Below are positions 1-10,462 of a stretch of 34,885 nucleotides of DNA, piece by piece. Every line of letters begins with the position of its first letter. The first letter of the stretch is position 1. Origin of the DNA: Novosphingobium sp. (GTDB lineage Bacteria > Pseudomonadota > Alphaproteobacteria > Sphingomonadales > Sphingomonadaceae); contig JAEKKO010000108.1 in NCBI GenBank assembly GCA_019510335.1, forward strand, positions 1 through 34,885. Reading direction: 5' to 3'. The notes under the pieces were generated by a model. That model was not told the DNA's origin. It was given only the letters and a program-made list of their open reading frames with translations, and did no database searches. Position numbers and translations under genes: made by a program.

Positions 1-211
1 GCTCGCGGAGGAGGTCGCCGGCCAGGGGATCACCGTCAACGCCATCCTGCCGAGCATCATCGACACGCCGACCAACCGCGCCGACATGCCGGATGCCGAC
101 GTCTCGCAATGGGTCCAGCCCCAGGCGATCGCGGACGTGATCGTGTTCCTCGCCTCGCCGGCGGCGCGGGCGATCACCGGCGCGCTGATCCCGGTGACGC
201 GGGGAGGGTAA
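1..211 (+). CDS. SDR family oxidoreductase, C-terminal fragment (5' truncated by window edge)
   Basis: Frame starting at nt 2 reads LAEEVAGQGITVNAILPSIIDTPTNRADMPDADVSQWVQPQAIADVIVFLASPAARAITGALIPVTRGG* (stop TAA 209-211); typical SDR C-terminus (ITVNAILP..DTP..N, ITGALIPV). Confidence 0.85.
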   Translation, partial: LAEEVAGQGITVNAILPSIIDTPTNRADMPDADVSQWVQPQAIADVIVFLASPAARAITGALIPVTRGG

Positions 212-296
212 GCCGGATCGGTCGCAAGTGAGAGATTGCGAAGCTGTCTCCCTATTCACTGGTCCTTAAGCCGCCGGTTCCCTATATCCGCGGGGC

Positions 297-3254
297 ATGA
301 CCGTTCCGCTCTGTGCCGCGCGCCTGCTCGCGCCGTTCGTCCCGCTTTTCCTGCTCGCCTCGGCCGCTCCGGCCGCGCCCACGGCTGCGCCCGCGCCTCT
401 GGTCGACACGGCGGCCAAGGCCGACAAGGCGACCCCGTGGCTATACCGCGGTAGCGACGTCCCGCACGATCCGGAGTGGCAGTTCGGTGAGCTACCCAAC
501 GGCGTGCGCTATGCCGTGCGCCGCAATGGGGTGCCGCCGGGGCAGGTCTCGATCCGCATCCGCATGGACGTCGGCTCGCTTTATGAGCGGCCGGAGGAGA
601 GCGGCTATGCTCACCTCCTCGAGCACCTCGTGTTCCGCGAATCGAAGTACCTTGGGCCGGGCCAGGCGATCCCGACATGGCAGCGGCTCGGCGCGACGTT
701 CGGCACCGACACCAATGCCGAGACCACGCCGACGCAGACGGTGTTCAAGATCGATCTGCCCAACGCGACCCCGGCGACCCTCGACCAGTCGTTCAAGCTG
801 CTCTCGGGGATGATGATCGCGCCGACCCTGAGCGAGGCCGACATCCGCACCGAGCTGCCGATCGTCTTGGCCGAGAAGCGGGAGCGCGGCGGCACCGCCG
901 AGCGGGTTCAGGACGCGATGCGCGAAACGTTCTACGCCGGCCAGCCGCTCGCCGATCACCCGCCGATCGGCACCGTGGAAGCGCTCAACGCCGCCCATCA
1001 AGACACCGTCCGCGCCTTCCATGCCCGGTGGTATCGCCCTGAGAACGCGGTGATCATCGCGGTCGGGGATGTCGAGCCGGCGCAACTCGCGGGGCTGATC
1101 TCAAAGTATTTCGGGGATTGGCCGACCACCGGCGCGCCCGGCAAGCTGCCGAGCTTCGGCGAGCCGGCGGCACCGGCGGGCGGCGACACGACCAACCCGA
1201 TCGGCCTCACCAGAGTGCTGGTGGAGCCTTCGATGCCACGCAACCTCAGCTTCGCGGTGGTGCGGCCGTGGCACGAGAAGCAGGACACCATTGTCTACAA
1301 TCAGGGCCTGATGATCGACTCCGTGGCCCAGGCGCTGATCAATCGCCGGCTCGAGGCCCGGGCCCGCGCCGGCGGCAGCTACCTCGCCGCGCAAGTCAGC
1401 CAGGAGAACGTCAGCCGCTCCGTCGACACGACCTTCGTCACCATCACGCCGCTGACCGACGACTGGCGCGCCGCCGTCCGCGACGTTCGCGCGGTGATCG
1501 CCGATGCGCTGGCCAAGCCGCCGACGCCGGAGGAGATCGCCCGCGAGGCGGCCGAGATCCGTGTCGCCTTCCAGTCGGGCGTAGAGCAGCGCGCGCTGCT
1601 TCCGGGCAACAAGGTCGCCGACGACCTCGTGCAGGCGGTCGACATCCATGAGACCGTCGCCTCCCCCGAGACGGTTCAGCAGATCTTCGAGAAGTCGGTC
1701 CCGCTGTTGACCCCGCAGGCGGTGCTCGAGCACACACGCAAGCTGTTCACGGGGACGGTCGAGCGGGCGCTCTACGTCACGCCGACTGGCGACGCGACGG
1801 CCGAAACCCTGCGCGCCGCGCTGCTCCAGCCGGTCAAGGCCGGGGGCAATGTCCGGCTCGCCGCCAGGACCGTCTCGTTTGCGCAGCTGCCGCCGATCGG
1901 CAACCCCGGGCAGATCGTCACCGACGCACCGACCGGGCTGCTCGGGATCGAGCAGGTCAACTTCGCCAACGGCGTCAAGGCGCTGATCTGGCCGACCAAG
2001 GACGAGCCCGGGCGGGTTTCGGTCAAGGTCCGCTTCGGTGGCGGCTACCGCGCTTTCGCTCCGGGCGACGCGCCGTACGCCTCGCTCGCCGACACCGCGC
2101 TGGTCGGTTCGGGGGTGGCGACGCTTGGCCAGGAGGAGCTCGACCGCATCTCGACCGGCCGCAAGATGGGCTTCGATTTCAAGATTTACGACGCCAACTT
2201 CGAGTTCTCGGCCGAGACCCGGCCGGCCGATCTCGACGATCAGCTCTATCTCTTCGCCGCCAAGTTCGCGATGCCGCGGTGGGATCCGAACCCGTTCATC
2301 CGCGCCAAGGCCGCGGCCCGGCTGCAGTACGACAGCCTCGCCGCCTCGCCGCAGGGCGTGCTTCAGCGTGACCTCAAGTTCTATCAGCGAGGCAGCGACC
2401 CTCGCTACCACACCCCGACGCCGGCCGAGCTCCAGGCGGCGACGCCGGCGCAGTTCCGCAAGGTGTGGGAGCCGATCCTCGCCAGCGGGCCGATCGAGGT
2501 CCAGGTTTACGGCGACTTCGACCGCGACAAGACGATCGCCACGCTCAAGCGCACGTTCGGCGCGCTCGCGCCCCGTCCGCCGCTGGCGCCAACCGCCCTG
2601 GCCCACACCGTCGCAACGCCCTCCACCGGCGGCCCGCCACTGGTGCTGACTCACCGCGGTGACCCAACTTCTGCCGCGGCGGTCGTATCGTGGTCGACCG
2701 GCGGCGGGATGGTCGGGGTGCGCGAATCGCGCCAGCTCGAAATCCTCGCCCAGCTGTTCAGCAACCGCCTTCTCGACGCGATGCGCGAGAAGCTCGGTGC
2801 CAGCTACGCCCCACAGGTCTATTCGGAATGGCCGCTCGACCTTGCCAACGGCGGGGCGATCGTCGCGATGGCGCAGCTCACCCCCCAAGCGGTGCCGAGC
2901 TTCTTCGCCGCGGCCGACCAGATTGCCGCCGACCTGATGGCCCGGCCGCCCAGCGCCGACGAGCTCGCCCGCGTGACCGAGCCGCTGCGCCAACAAGTGA
3001 CCCGTGCCTCGACCAGCACCGCATTCTTCATGTATCAGGTCCAGGGCGCGACGCAGGACCCCTCCAAGTTCGCCGCGGTGCGGACGCTGCTTGGCGACTA
3101 TACTCAGACGACGCCCCAGCACATGCAGGAGCTCGCCCGGCGCTATCTCGTGAAGGACCGCAGCTGGCGCGTGGCGATCATTCCCGAAGGGCAGAAGCTG
3201 GCGACGGCGGTCACGCCGATCCCCGGGCTCGAACCGCAGCCGCAGGCGCGCTGA
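297..3254 (+). CDS. M16 family (pitrilysin/insulinase-like) metallopeptidase, secreted
   Basis: 985 aa; N-terminal hydrophobic signal-like segment; HLLEH (HXXEH zinc motif) in [13 protein letters not shown]; second M16-like domain in the C-terminal half. Confidence 0.93.
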   Translation: MTVPLCAARLLAPFVPLFLLASAAPAAPTAAPAPLVDTAAKADKATPWLYRGSDVPHDPEWQFGELPNGVRYAVRRNGVPPGQVSIRIRMDVGSLYERPEESGYAHLLEHLVFRESKYLGPGQAIPTWQRLGATFGTDTNAETTPTQTVFKIDLPNATPATLDQSFKLLSGMMIAPTLSEADIRTELPIVLAEKRERGGTAERVQDAMRETFYAGQPLADHPPIGTVEALNAAHQDTVRAFHARWYRPENAVIIAVGDVEPAQLAGLISKYFGDWPTTGAPGKLPSFGEPAAPAGGDTTNPIGLTRVLVEPSMPRNLSFAVVRPWHEKQDTIVYNQGLMIDSVAQALINRRLEARARAGGSYLAAQVSQENVSRSVDTTFVTITPLTDDWRAAVRDVRAVIADALAKPPTPEEIAREAAEIRVAFQSGVEQRALLPGNKVADDLVQAVDIHETVASPETVQQIFEKSVPLLTPQAVLEHTRKLFTGTVERALYVTPTGDATAETLRAALLQPVKAGGNVRLAARTVSFAQLPPIGNPGQIVTDAPTGLLGIEQVNFANGVKALIWPTKDEPGRVSVKVRFGGGYRAFAPGDAPYASLADTALVGSGVATLGQEELDRISTGRKMGFDFKIYDANFEFSAETRPADLDDQLYLFAAKFAMPRWDPNPFIRAKAAARLQYDSLAASPQGVLQRDLKFYQRGSDPRYHTPTPAELQAATPAQFRKVWEPILASGPIEVQVYGDFDRDKTIATLKRTFGALAPRPPLAPTALAHTVATPSTGGPPLVLTHRGDPTSAAAVVSWSTGGGMVGVRESRQLEILAQLFSNRLLDAMREKLGASYAPQVYSEWPLDLANGGAIVAMAQLTPQAVPSFFAAADQIAADLMARPPSADELARVTEPLRQQVTRASTSTAFFMYQVQGATQDPSKFAAVRTLLGDYTQTTPQHMQELARRYLVKDRSWRVAIIPEGQKLATAVTPIPGLEPQPQAR

Positions 3255-3331
3255 GCGGACCCGCGTCGATCGGCGGTTTTGCATTGAACCGCGGGGCGGC
3301 GTATGGGCCGCGCCCGAAGGAGCATTACGAC

Positions 3332-4705
3332 GTGGCGACGAACTGGACCCCCGACAGCTGGCAGACCCGCGAGGCGCGGCACTTGCCGGGCTACGACGAC
3401 GCCGCCGCGCTCGAGCAGGTCCAGCAGACGCTGCGCCGGTTCCCGCCGCTGGTGTTCGCCGGCGAGGCCCGCGCGCTCAAGGCCGACCTCGCCGAAGTGG
3501 CGCACGGCCGGGGCTTTCTGCTCCAGGGCGGCGATTGCGCCGAGAGCTTTGCCGAGTTCCACCCCGACAACATCCGGGATACCTTCCGCGTGCTGCTGCA
3601 GATGGCGGTGGCGCTGACCTTCGCCAGCAAGCAGCCGGTTGTCAAAGTCGGGCGAATGGCCGGCCAGTTCGCCAAGCCGCGCTCGGCGCCGACGGAAAGC
3701 CAGGGCGGAGTCGAATTGCCGAGCTACCTCGGCGACATCGTCAACGGCATCGAGTTCGAGCCCGCGGCGCGGCGCCACGATCCGGAGCGGATGCTGCGCG
3801 CCTACAGCCAGGCCGCGGCCACGCTCAACCTGCTCCGCGCCTTTGCCGGCGGCGGCTATGCCAACTTGCGCCAGGTCCACCGCTGGACGCTCGAGCACAT
3901 CGCCCGTAGCCCGTGGGCCGCCCGCTTCGCCGAAACCGCCGATCGGATCGGCGAGGCGCTCGACTTCATGGCCGCGTGTGGGGTCGACCCGGAGACGGTG
4001 CCGCAGCTCCAGGGGACCAGCTTCTACACCAGCCACGAGGCCCTGCTGCTGCAGTATGAGCAAGCGCTGACCCGGCAGGATTCGCTGACTGGCGACTGGT
4101 ACGACTGCTCGGCGCACATGCTGTGGATCGGTGATCGGACGCGCTTCGAGGGCTCGGCCCACGTCGAGTTCCTGCGCGGCGTCGGCAATCCGCTGGGCAT
4201 GAAGTGCGGCCCGAGCCTCCAACCCGATGCGCTGCTGCGGCTGCTCGACACGCTCAACCCGGCGCGCGAAGCCGGGCGGATGACGCTGATCACCCGATTC
4301 GGCCACGACAAGGTCGAAGCCGGGCTGCCGCCTCTGGTCCGCGCCGTGCAGCGCGAGGGGCATCCGGTGGTGTGGTCGTGCGATCCGATGCACGGCAACG
4401 TCGTCAAGAGCGAAAGCGGGTTCAAAACCCGTCCGTTCGATCGCATCCTCGCCGAAGTCCGCGGATTTTTCGCCGTGCATCGTGCCGAGGGCACCCACGC
4501 CGGCGGGATTCACGTCGAGATGACCGGGCAGGACGTCACTGAGTGCGTCGGCGGGGCGGTGGCGATCACCGACGAGGCGCTGGCCGACCGCTACCACACC
4601 CATTGCGACCCGCGGCTCAACGCGGCGCAGTCGCTCGAGTTGGCATTCCTGATCGCCGAGATGCTCAACCTCGAGGCTGGGGAGCGCGACAGGCGGGCGG
4701 CCTGA
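3332..4705 (+). CDS. Class II 3-deoxy-7-phosphoheptulonate (DAHP) synthase
   Basis: Protein [19 protein letters not shown]...[13 protein letters not shown]...[14 protein letters not shown]...[18 protein letters not shown]...[11 protein letters not shown]...[12 protein letters not shown] matches class II DAHP synthase. The 2690 ORF start is too far upstream (overlaps the M16 gene); GTG at 3332 follows a GAAGGAG ribosome-binding site. Confidence 0.94.
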   Translation: MATNWTPDSWQTREARHLPGYDDAAALEQVQQTLRRFPPLVFAGEARALKADLAEVAHGRGFLLQGGDCAESFAEFHPDNIRDTFRVLLQMAVALTFASKQPVVKVGRMAGQFAKPRSAPTESQGGVELPSYLGDIVNGIEFEPAARRHDPERMLRAYSQAAATLNLLRAFAGGGYANLRQVHRWTLEHIARSPWAARFAETADRIGEALDFMAACGVDPETVPQLQGTSFYTSHEALLLQYEQALTRQDSLTGDWYDCSAHMLWIGDRTRFEGSAHVEFLRGVGNPLGMKCGPSLQPDALLRLLDTLNPAREAGRMTLITRFGHDKVEAGLPPLVRAVQREGHPVVWSCDPMHGNVVKSESGFKTRPFDRILAEVRGFFAVHRAEGTHAGGIHVEMTGQDVTECVGGAVAITDEALADRYHTHCDPRLNAAQSLELAFLIAEMLNLEAGERDRRAA

Positions 4706-4772
4706 GCTCGCGTGGGTCGTTCGCGTGACCACTTGAGGGGAGCCTTTCGGCGCGTCATGCGTTGGAGGGGCC

Positions 4773-6014
4773 ATGCGGGGCAGGGCTACGGTTAGGGGGA
4801 GCGATCCCGACGCTGGCGTGCTGGCCGATCGATTGGCTGCGACGCGTGGGCTGAGCGAGGCGCTGGTCGCGCCGTTGTCCGACGCCGACGCCACGCTCCA
4901 GTCCATGGCCGATGCCTCACCGGCCAAGTGGCACCTGGCCCACGTCACGTGGTTCTTCGAGACTTTCGTCCTGCGCGATCACGCGCCCGGGTATCAGCCG
5001 TTCGATGCCGGGTGGGGCTATCTGTTCAATTCGTACTACGAAGCTGAAGGGCCGCGGCACGCGCGGCCTGCTCGCGGGCTCTTGTCGCGGCCATCGCTGA
5101 GCCAAGTGCTGGCATGGCGGGCGCACGTCGACGCGGCATTGGCGCCGTTGTTCGGCCGGCCCGAGCTTGCGCCGCTGCTCGAATTGGGAATCGCCCACGA
5201 GCAGCAGCACCAGGAACTTCTGCTGACCGACATCAAGCACGCACTGGCTCAGAACCCACTGGGGCCAGCGATGTGGGACGCCGCGAGCTCGCCGCCTCCG
5301 TCCGACGCGGGGCCTGGCGCATGGCACGAACACCCCGGCGGGATCGCGCTGATCGGCGCCGATGGGACCGGCTTTGCCTTCGACAACGAGGGACCGCGGC
5401 ACCGAGTGCTGCTGGAGCCGTTCGCACTGGCCGCGCAGCTCGTCACCAACGCCGAATGGGAGGTATTCATCGCCGACGGTGGCTACAGCACGCCCACGCT
5501 GTGGCTGTCCGACGGATGGGCGTGGGTCCGGGCGGAGGGCATCTCCGCGCCGCTCTACTGGCGCGGCCACGAGCATTTCACCCATGCCGGCTGGCAGCGG
5601 CGCGAGCCCGGTGCTCCCGTCACGCACATCTCCTACTACGAGGCGGACGCATACGCCGCCTGGGCCGGTGCCCGGCTGCCGACGGAGTTCGAGTGGGAGG
5701 CGATCGCGTCGGGCGATGATTTAGCCGGTGGCAACCAGCTCGAGGTCGCGGGCCCGGTGCTTCCGGCAGGCTCGGCATCGCTGTTCGGCGACTGCTGGCA
5801 GTGGACCCGCTCGGCCTATTTGCCATACCCGCGGTTCCGCCCGGTGGCCGGCGCCGTCGGAGAGTACAACGGCAAATTCATGTCGGGCCAGTTCGTGCTC
5901 AAGGGCGCGAGCTGCGCGACCCCGCGCGGGCACTCGCGGGCGAGCTACCGCAATTTCTTCTACCCCCACCAGCGCTGGCAGTTCACCGGCCTGCGCCTCG
6001 CGCGGGATCTTTAG
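4773..6014 (+). CDS. egtB: Ergothioneine biosynthesis protein EgtB (DinB-like plus FGE-sulfatase domains)
   Basis: 413 aa; KWHLAHVTWFFETF and GIAHEQQHQELLLTDIKH (three-His iron site pattern), C-terminal FGE-like ...KGASCATPRGHSRASYRNFFYPHQRWQFTGLRLARDL; adjacent to egtD. Confidence 0.93.
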   Translation: MRGRATVRGSDPDAGVLADRLAATRGLSEALVAPLSDADATLQSMADASPAKWHLAHVTWFFETFVLRDHAPGYQPFDAGWGYLFNSYYEAEGPRHARPARGLLSRPSLSQVLAWRAHVDAALAPLFGRPELAPLLELGIAHEQQHQELLLTDIKHALAQNPLGPAMWDAASSPPPSDAGPGAWHEHPGGIALIGADGTGFAFDNEGPRHRVLLEPFALAAQLVTNAEWEVFIADGGYSTPTLWLSDGWAWVRAEGISAPLYWRGHEHFTHAGWQRREPGAPVTHISYYEADAYAAWAGARLPTEFEWEAIASGDDLAGGNQLEVAGPVLPAGSASLFGDCWQWTRSAYLPYPRFRPVAGAVGEYNGKFMSGQFVLKGASCATPRGHSRASYRNFFYPHQRWQFTGLRLARDL

Positions 6015-6016
6015 CG

Positions 6017-7003
6017 ATGGCCGCACAGCCCAGCCTCACCGTCGTCGACAGCGACGCTGCGGGGGTCGACCGCGCGTTCCGCGCAGACGTGCTCGCCGGC
6101 CTGGCCCAGCGCCAGAAGGCGGTGCCGGCGCGGTGGTTCTACGACGACCGGGGCAGCTCGCTGTTCGAGGAGATCACCCGCCTGCCCGAATACTATCCGA
6201 CCCGGGCCGAGACGGAAATTCTGGCGCAATGGTGCCCCGAGATCGCGCGGCGCGTCGGGGTGGGACGGGCGGTGATCGAGTTCGGCGCCGGCAGCGCGGC
6301 CAAGACCCCGCTCGTCCTGGGCTGCATCGAACCGGCGTTCTACGTCCCAATCGACATCTCTGGCGATTTCCTCCGCGCCTCGGTCGAGCCGCTCGCGGCT
6401 CGGTTCCCGGCGTTGCCGATCGTTCCGGTCGAGGCCGATTTCACCAAGCCGGTGCCGCTGCCCGAGGCGATCGGCGGGCTGCCGAAGCTGGGCTTCTTCC
6501 CCGGCTCGACGATCGGCAACCTGGTCCCGCCGAGCGCCGTCGACCTGCTGCGGGCGATGCGCGCAACGCTCGGGGATGACGCCACGCTGCTGATCGGGAT
6601 GGACCTGATCAAGGATCCGGCGGTGCTTCTCGCCGCCTACGACGACTCAGCCGGAGTGACGGCGGCATTCAACCTGAACCTCGTCGCGCGGATAAACCGC
6701 GAGCTCGAGGGGACTATCCCGCTTGACGCGCTGCGCCATGTCGTCCGCTGGAACGACCCGCTGGCGCGGATCGAGATGCATCTTGAAGCGCAGCGCGCCA
6801 TCGAATTCACCGTCTCGGACAAACGCTTGGCGATGGCCGCGGGCGAGACCATTCACACCGAAAATAGCCACAAGTACGATTCCCGCAGTGCGGCAATGCT
6901 GCTGCTCGCCGGCGGGTGGACGCCCCACGAGCACTTCTTTGACCATGGGCGCCGCTTCATGGTGATCCTCGCCGCTGCCAGCGAGGCGCGGATGGCGCCG
7001 TAG
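6017..7003 (+). CDS. egtD: L-histidine N(alpha)-methyltransferase EgtD
   Basis: In-frame ATG at 6017 inside ORF 5801..7003; RWFYDDRGSSLFEEITRLPEYYPTRAETEIL, VIEFGAGSAAKTPLVL; starts 2 nt after the egtB stop. Confidence 0.93.
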   Translation: MAAQPSLTVVDSDAAGVDRAFRADVLAGLAQRQKAVPARWFYDDRGSSLFEEITRLPEYYPTRAETEILAQWCPEIARRVGVGRAVIEFGAGSAAKTPLVLGCIEPAFYVPIDISGDFLRASVEPLAARFPALPIVPVEADFTKPVPLPEAIGGLPKLGFFPGSTIGNLVPPSAVDLLRAMRATLGDDATLLIGMDLIKDPAVLLAAYDDSAGVTAAFNLNLVARINRELEGTIPLDALRHVVRWNDPLARIEMHLEAQRAIEFTVSDKRLAMAAGETIHTENSHKYDSRSAAMLLLAGGWTPHEHFFDHGRRFMVILAAASEARMAP

Positions 7004-7009
7004 CCCTCA

Positions 7010-7987
7010 CTAGGGAAGCAGCACGGTCGAGCCGGTCGTCTTGCGCGCTTCGAGGTCACGGTGGGCCTGGGCGGCTTGCTCCAGCGGGTAGGTCTGGCCG
7101 ATGTTCACCTGTATCTTGCCTTCGCGCAGCATCGCGAACAGCCGCGCGGCTCCGGCGCGGCGTTCATCGGCGCCGACGTAGTAGTCAAACAGCGTCGGCC
7201 GGGTGACGTAGAGAGAGCCGTGGGCCGAAAGCACGCCCAGAATGACCCCGGTCACCGGACCGCTGGCATTGCCATAGCTGACGATCAGGCCGCGGCGGCG
7301 GGTGCTGGCGAGCGAGCTCTGCCAGGTCGCCGCGCCGACGCCGTCGTAAGTGACGGCGACGCCGGCTCCGCCGCTCGCCTCGCGCACCTTTGCCGCCAGC
7401 TCGGGATCGTCGGTGCGCAGCACCAGCTCGGCCCCGGCGTCGCGCGCGAGCGCCTCCTTGGGTGCGCTGCCGACGGTGCCGATGACCTTGACGCCGAGCG
7501 CGGTCAGCCACTGCACCAGCAGTTGCCCGACGCCGCCGGAGGCGGCGTGGACCATGACCCAGTCGCCGGCCGCGGGCCTGGCCGCACGTTCGGCGAGGAA
7601 TTCGGCGGTGCAGCCCTTGAGCAGCACGGCGGCGGCAGTCCTCGCGTCGAGGTCGTCGGGCAGCGGAATCAGCTGTTTGGCCGGGACCAGCCGCGCCGTC
7701 GCATAAGCTCCGCGAGCCGGACCGAATGTGCCAACCCGGTCGCCGGGGGCGAAGCCGACGACGTCGGGTCCGACCGCCTCGACCACGCCCGCCGCTTCGG
7801 TGCCGAGCGGCGCTGGCAGCTCGACCGGATAGACCCCGCTGCGGTGGTAGGCGTCGATAAAGTTGAGCCCGACGGCCTCGTTGCGGACCAGCACTTCGCC
7901 CGGACCCGGCCGGTCGAGATCGACGTCGCGCCAGTGGATCACCTCGGGGCCGCCGGTCTGCTCGATAATCGCCTGTCGTGCCTTCAT
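7010..7987 (-). CDS. Quinone oxidoreductase (zeta-crystallin-like MDR)
   Basis: MKARQAIIEQTGGPEVIHWRDVDLDRPGPGEVLVRNEAVGLNFIDAYHRSGVYP...AASGGVGQLLVQW; start placed at complement 7985-7987 rather than the longer ORF start at 8152. Confidence 0.92.
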   Translation of the reverse strand: MKARQAIIEQTGGPEVIHWRDVDLDRPGPGEVLVRNEAVGLNFIDAYHRSGVYPVELPAPLGTEAAGVVEAVGPDVVGFAPGDRVGTFGPARGAYATARLVPAKQLIPLPDDLDARTAAAVLLKGCTAEFLAERAARPAAGDWVMVHAASGGVGQLLVQWLTALGVKVIGTVGSAPKEALARDAGAELVLRTDDPELAAKVREASGGAGVAVTYDGVGAATWQSSLASTRRRGLIVSYGNASGPVTGVILGVLSAHGSLYVTRPTLFDYYVGADERRAGAARLFAMLREGKIQVNIGQTYPLEQAAQAHRDLEARKTTGSTVLLP

Positions 7988-8058
7988 CGCTCGCCTCCTG
8001 AGCCGTTGCGCGGGATGGCAGCGATGCGCCGGCGGCCTTCCCAAGCCAAGCAAAACTG

Positions 8059-8077
8059 CTAGCAATTCAATCGTTAG
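8059..8077. promoter_or_regulatory. Imperfect dyad in the qor/SDR divergent spacer (candidate repressor operator)
   Basis: CTAGCAAT-TCA-ATCGTTAG, 6/8 arm matches, in the 163-bp region between divergent CDSs 7010..7987(-) and 8151..8939(+). Confidence 0.3.
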
Positions 8078-8150
8078 AGCGACCGGAAAGATACATTGGG
8101 GGGCAGCGCGGCGAGTGCGGTGTGGCTGCCGTTGGCGAAGGACTGAAGGC

Positions 8151-8939
8151 ATGATCGATTCGGATCGTTATGGACCGTGGGCGCTGATCGTCGGCGGCTC
8201 GGAAGGCGTCGGCGCCGGCTTTGCCCGGCGGCTGGCGGTGGCGGGAATCAAGCTGGTCCTGGTCGCCCGCAAGGAAGGTCCCCTGGCGGAGCTCGCGGCC
8301 GAATTGCAGGAGGCCGGCGCCGAGGTTCGCACGATCTCGGTCGATCTCGCCCGGCCCGACGCGCTCGACCGGGTCAGGGCGGTGACCGATGACGTCGAGA
8401 TCGGGCTGATGATCTACAACGCCGGCGCCAACAGCGTCCGCGGCAACTTCGTCGAGTTGCCGGCCGAGGTGACCCGCGCCGTGATCCAGATCAGCGTCGT
8501 CGGGCAAAGCGAGTTCGCCCGCCATTACGGCGCCCAGATGTGCGCGCGCGGGCACGGCGGGATGATCCTCGCGGGCTCGCTCTCCAGCTACATGGGCGCG
8601 CCGTCGCTGGCCGCCTATACCGCGTCGAAGGCGTTCAGCCGGATCTTCGGGGAGGCGCTGTGGGCCGAGTGCGCCCCGCTCGGAGTCGACGTGCTCCACC
8701 TGGTGATCGGCTTTACCGCGACCCCGGCGATGGAACGGCTGCACATCGACACCACGACGGCGCAGGACCCGGAAGACGTGGCCCAGGAGGCGCTCGCCAA
8801 CCTCACCAATGGGCCGGTGTGGATTGCCGGCGGCGAAGGCAACCTCGAGACCGCGATCCGCCGCTCGGTCATCGCCGATCGCGGCGCGACCATCCGCCAG
8901 TTGGCGACGCCGTCGCGCGAGGCGATCGTGCGCAAGTGA
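8151..8939 (+). CDS. SDR family NAD(P)-dependent oxidoreductase
   Basis: MIDSDRYGPWALIVGGSEGVGAGFARRLA...YNAGAN...SLSSYMGAPSLAAYTASKAF; Rossmann GGSEGVGAG and YxxxK (YTASK). Confidence 0.9.
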   Translation: MIDSDRYGPWALIVGGSEGVGAGFARRLAVAGIKLVLVARKEGPLAELAAELQEAGAEVRTISVDLARPDALDRVRAVTDDVEIGLMIYNAGANSVRGNFVELPAEVTRAVIQISVVGQSEFARHYGAQMCARGHGGMILAGSLSSYMGAPSLAAYTASKAFSRIFGEALWAECAPLGVDVLHLVIGFTATPAMERLHIDTTTAQDPEDVAQEALANLTNGPVWIAGGEGNLETAIRRSVIADRGATIRQLATPSREAIVRK

Positions 8940-9649
8940 TGGGCCAGCCCACTGCCGTCGTAGCCGGCGCCGGCTCCGGGATCGGCCGCGGCTGCGCGCT
9001 GCGGCTGGCGGGCGAGGGGCACCACGTGATCTGCGTCGGCCGCAGCGCGGACAAGCTGACGGAGACCGTCGCCAGGATCGAAGCTGCCGACGGCAGCGCC
9101 GATGCTTTCGCCGGGGACGTGCGCGACTGGGCCCGGATGGAGGAGCTTGCGGCGAGGGTTGCCCCGCGCGGTCTCGACCTGCTGGTCAATTCGGCCGGCG
9201 GACAGTTCTTCGCGCCGGCCGCTCAGCTCACTGAGAACGGCTGGCGCTCGGTGGTCGAGGTCAACCTGTTCGGCAGCTTCAATCTCTGCCGTCAGCTCTA
9301 TCCGGCGCTCAAGGCCCGGCGCGGGTCGGTCGTGCTGGTCGTCGCCGGGCTGTGGCGCAAGGCGGCCCCGGGCCTCGTGCACTCGGCGGCGGCGCGCGCC
9401 GGCGTCGTCCAGATGATGCGCACACTCGCGCTCGAATGGGCGGGCGAGGGCATCCGCGTCAATGCGCTGTGTCCCGGGCTAACCGACACCAACGCCCTGA
9501 TCGAGCGCTACCGTGGCCTGGTCGAGAGCGTGCCGCTCGGCCGCATCGGCGAGATTGACGAGGTCGTCGACGCGCTCCTCTATCTAGCCCGCGCCGCCTA
9601 TGTCACCGGCGAGGTGCTGACGATCGACGGCGGACTGCACCTGGTGTGA
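8939..9649 (+). CDS. SDR family NAD(P)-dependent oxidoreductase
   Basis: MGQPTAVVAGAGSGIGRGCALRLAGEGHHV...LLVNSAGG...GIRVNALCPGLTDT...YVTGEVLTIDGGLHLV; ATG overlaps the upstream TGA (TGATG), translationally coupled. Confidence 0.9.
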   Translation: MGQPTAVVAGAGSGIGRGCALRLAGEGHHVICVGRSADKLTETVARIEAADGSADAFAGDVRDWARMEELAARVAPRGLDLLVNSAGGQFFAPAAQLTENGWRSVVEVNLFGSFNLCRQLYPALKARRGSVVLVVAGLWRKAAPGLVHSAAARAGVVQMMRTLALEWAGEGIRVNALCPGLTDTNALIERYRGLVESVPLGRIGEIDEVVDALLYLARAAYVTGEVLTIDGGLHLV

Positions 9650-9682
9650 AGGGCTTTCCTGCTTTGCAGCGGTGCTACTACA

Positions 9683-9699
9683 TGCGATACAGTGTCGCA
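9683..9699. promoter_or_regulatory. 17-bp dyad upstream of the VOC gene, candidate TetR-type operator
   Basis: TGCGATAC-A-GTGTCGCA (7/8 arm match) overlapping a weak -10-like GATACA, 16 nt downstream of TTGCAG (9664-9669). Confidence 0.35.
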
Positions 9700-9734
9700 C
9701 CGTCCGAACGAGGGCGAGGGGAAGAGGTATTGCG

Positions 9735-10244
9735 ATGAACAGGGCTTGGCTGGCGCTCGCGGGCGCGATGATGATTTCGGGCGGCGCTTCGGCACAACCG
9801 ACACAACCGGCCCCACCCGCACAGCCGGCGCAACCTGCACAACGGGGGCAACTGACGCCGGTCGGGCCGTCGGCGAAACCGCGTGTGATGATGCTGCGGC
9901 TGTTCGTCTCCGATCTCGCGCGCGGCGAGGCATTCTATCACGAGGTCTTCGGCACTGCCGTGGTCCAGAAGATGGGCGACAACGTCGGCATCCTGATGTT
10001 CCCCGGCAGCACGCCGCCGGGGATCATCATGATCAGGAGCACCGCGCCGACTGTGATGAAGGGCAGCTTCGTCCTACAAGTCCCCGACCTCGAAGCCGTG
10101 CTCACGCGCGCCGCGGCGAACGGCGGAAAGGTCGAGACCAGGCGCTTCGGGCAAGACATCCAGGGCATGGCGGCCCGCTCGCGGCACATGAGCGACCCGG
10201 ACGGCAACGACATCGAGGTGCTGCAGATCGGCACCGTCAAGTAG
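9735..10244 (+). CDS. VOC (glyoxalase/bleomycin-resistance fold) protein with signal peptide and Pro/Gln-rich linker
   Basis: MNRAWLALAGAMMISGGASAQPTQPAPPAQPAQPAQRGQLTP...VMMLRLFVSDLARGEAFYHEVFG...RHMSDPDGNDIEVLQIG; RBS GAAGAGG before ATG 9735. Confidence 0.85.
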   Translation: MNRAWLALAGAMMISGGASAQPTQPAPPAQPAQPAQRGQLTPVGPSAKPRVMMLRLFVSDLARGEAFYHEVFGTAVVQKMGDNVGILMFPGSTPPGIIMIRSTAPTVMKGSFVLQVPDLEAVLTRAAANGGKVETRRFGQDIQGMAARSRHMSDPDGNDIEVLQIGTVK

Positions 10245-10462
10245 CGAGCGAGGCGGAGCCGGCAGGGCGAGGCAAATGCGCAGATTCATACGCGCCTAGG
10301 GCCCGCCGCTACTATCAAAGAACTGTCGCGATCCGGCGCGCCCGCATAAGCTCGTGGCATCAGTCGCACGCCAAATTACTGGAAACTTCTGTCGATGGGA
10401 TCATTGTCCGCTGGCTCTGCGAATCGATTCGTTCGATCCTGAGCAAGCAACAGGAGGATTCA

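Noticed and set aside
1101-3284. 727-aa minus-strand ORF opposite the M16 peptidase
   Set aside because: Mirror-frame ORF in high-GC DNA; Arg/Gly/Asp-rich low-information translation, while the + strand has clear M16 motifs.
2690-3331. Upstream extension of the DAHP synthase ORF
   Set aside because: Overlaps the M16 coding sequence in another frame; GTG at 3332 has an RBS and family-consistent N-terminus.
3143-4948. 601-aa minus-strand ORF opposite DAHP synthase
   Set aside because: Antisense artifact; the sense strand encodes unmistakable class II DAHP synthase.
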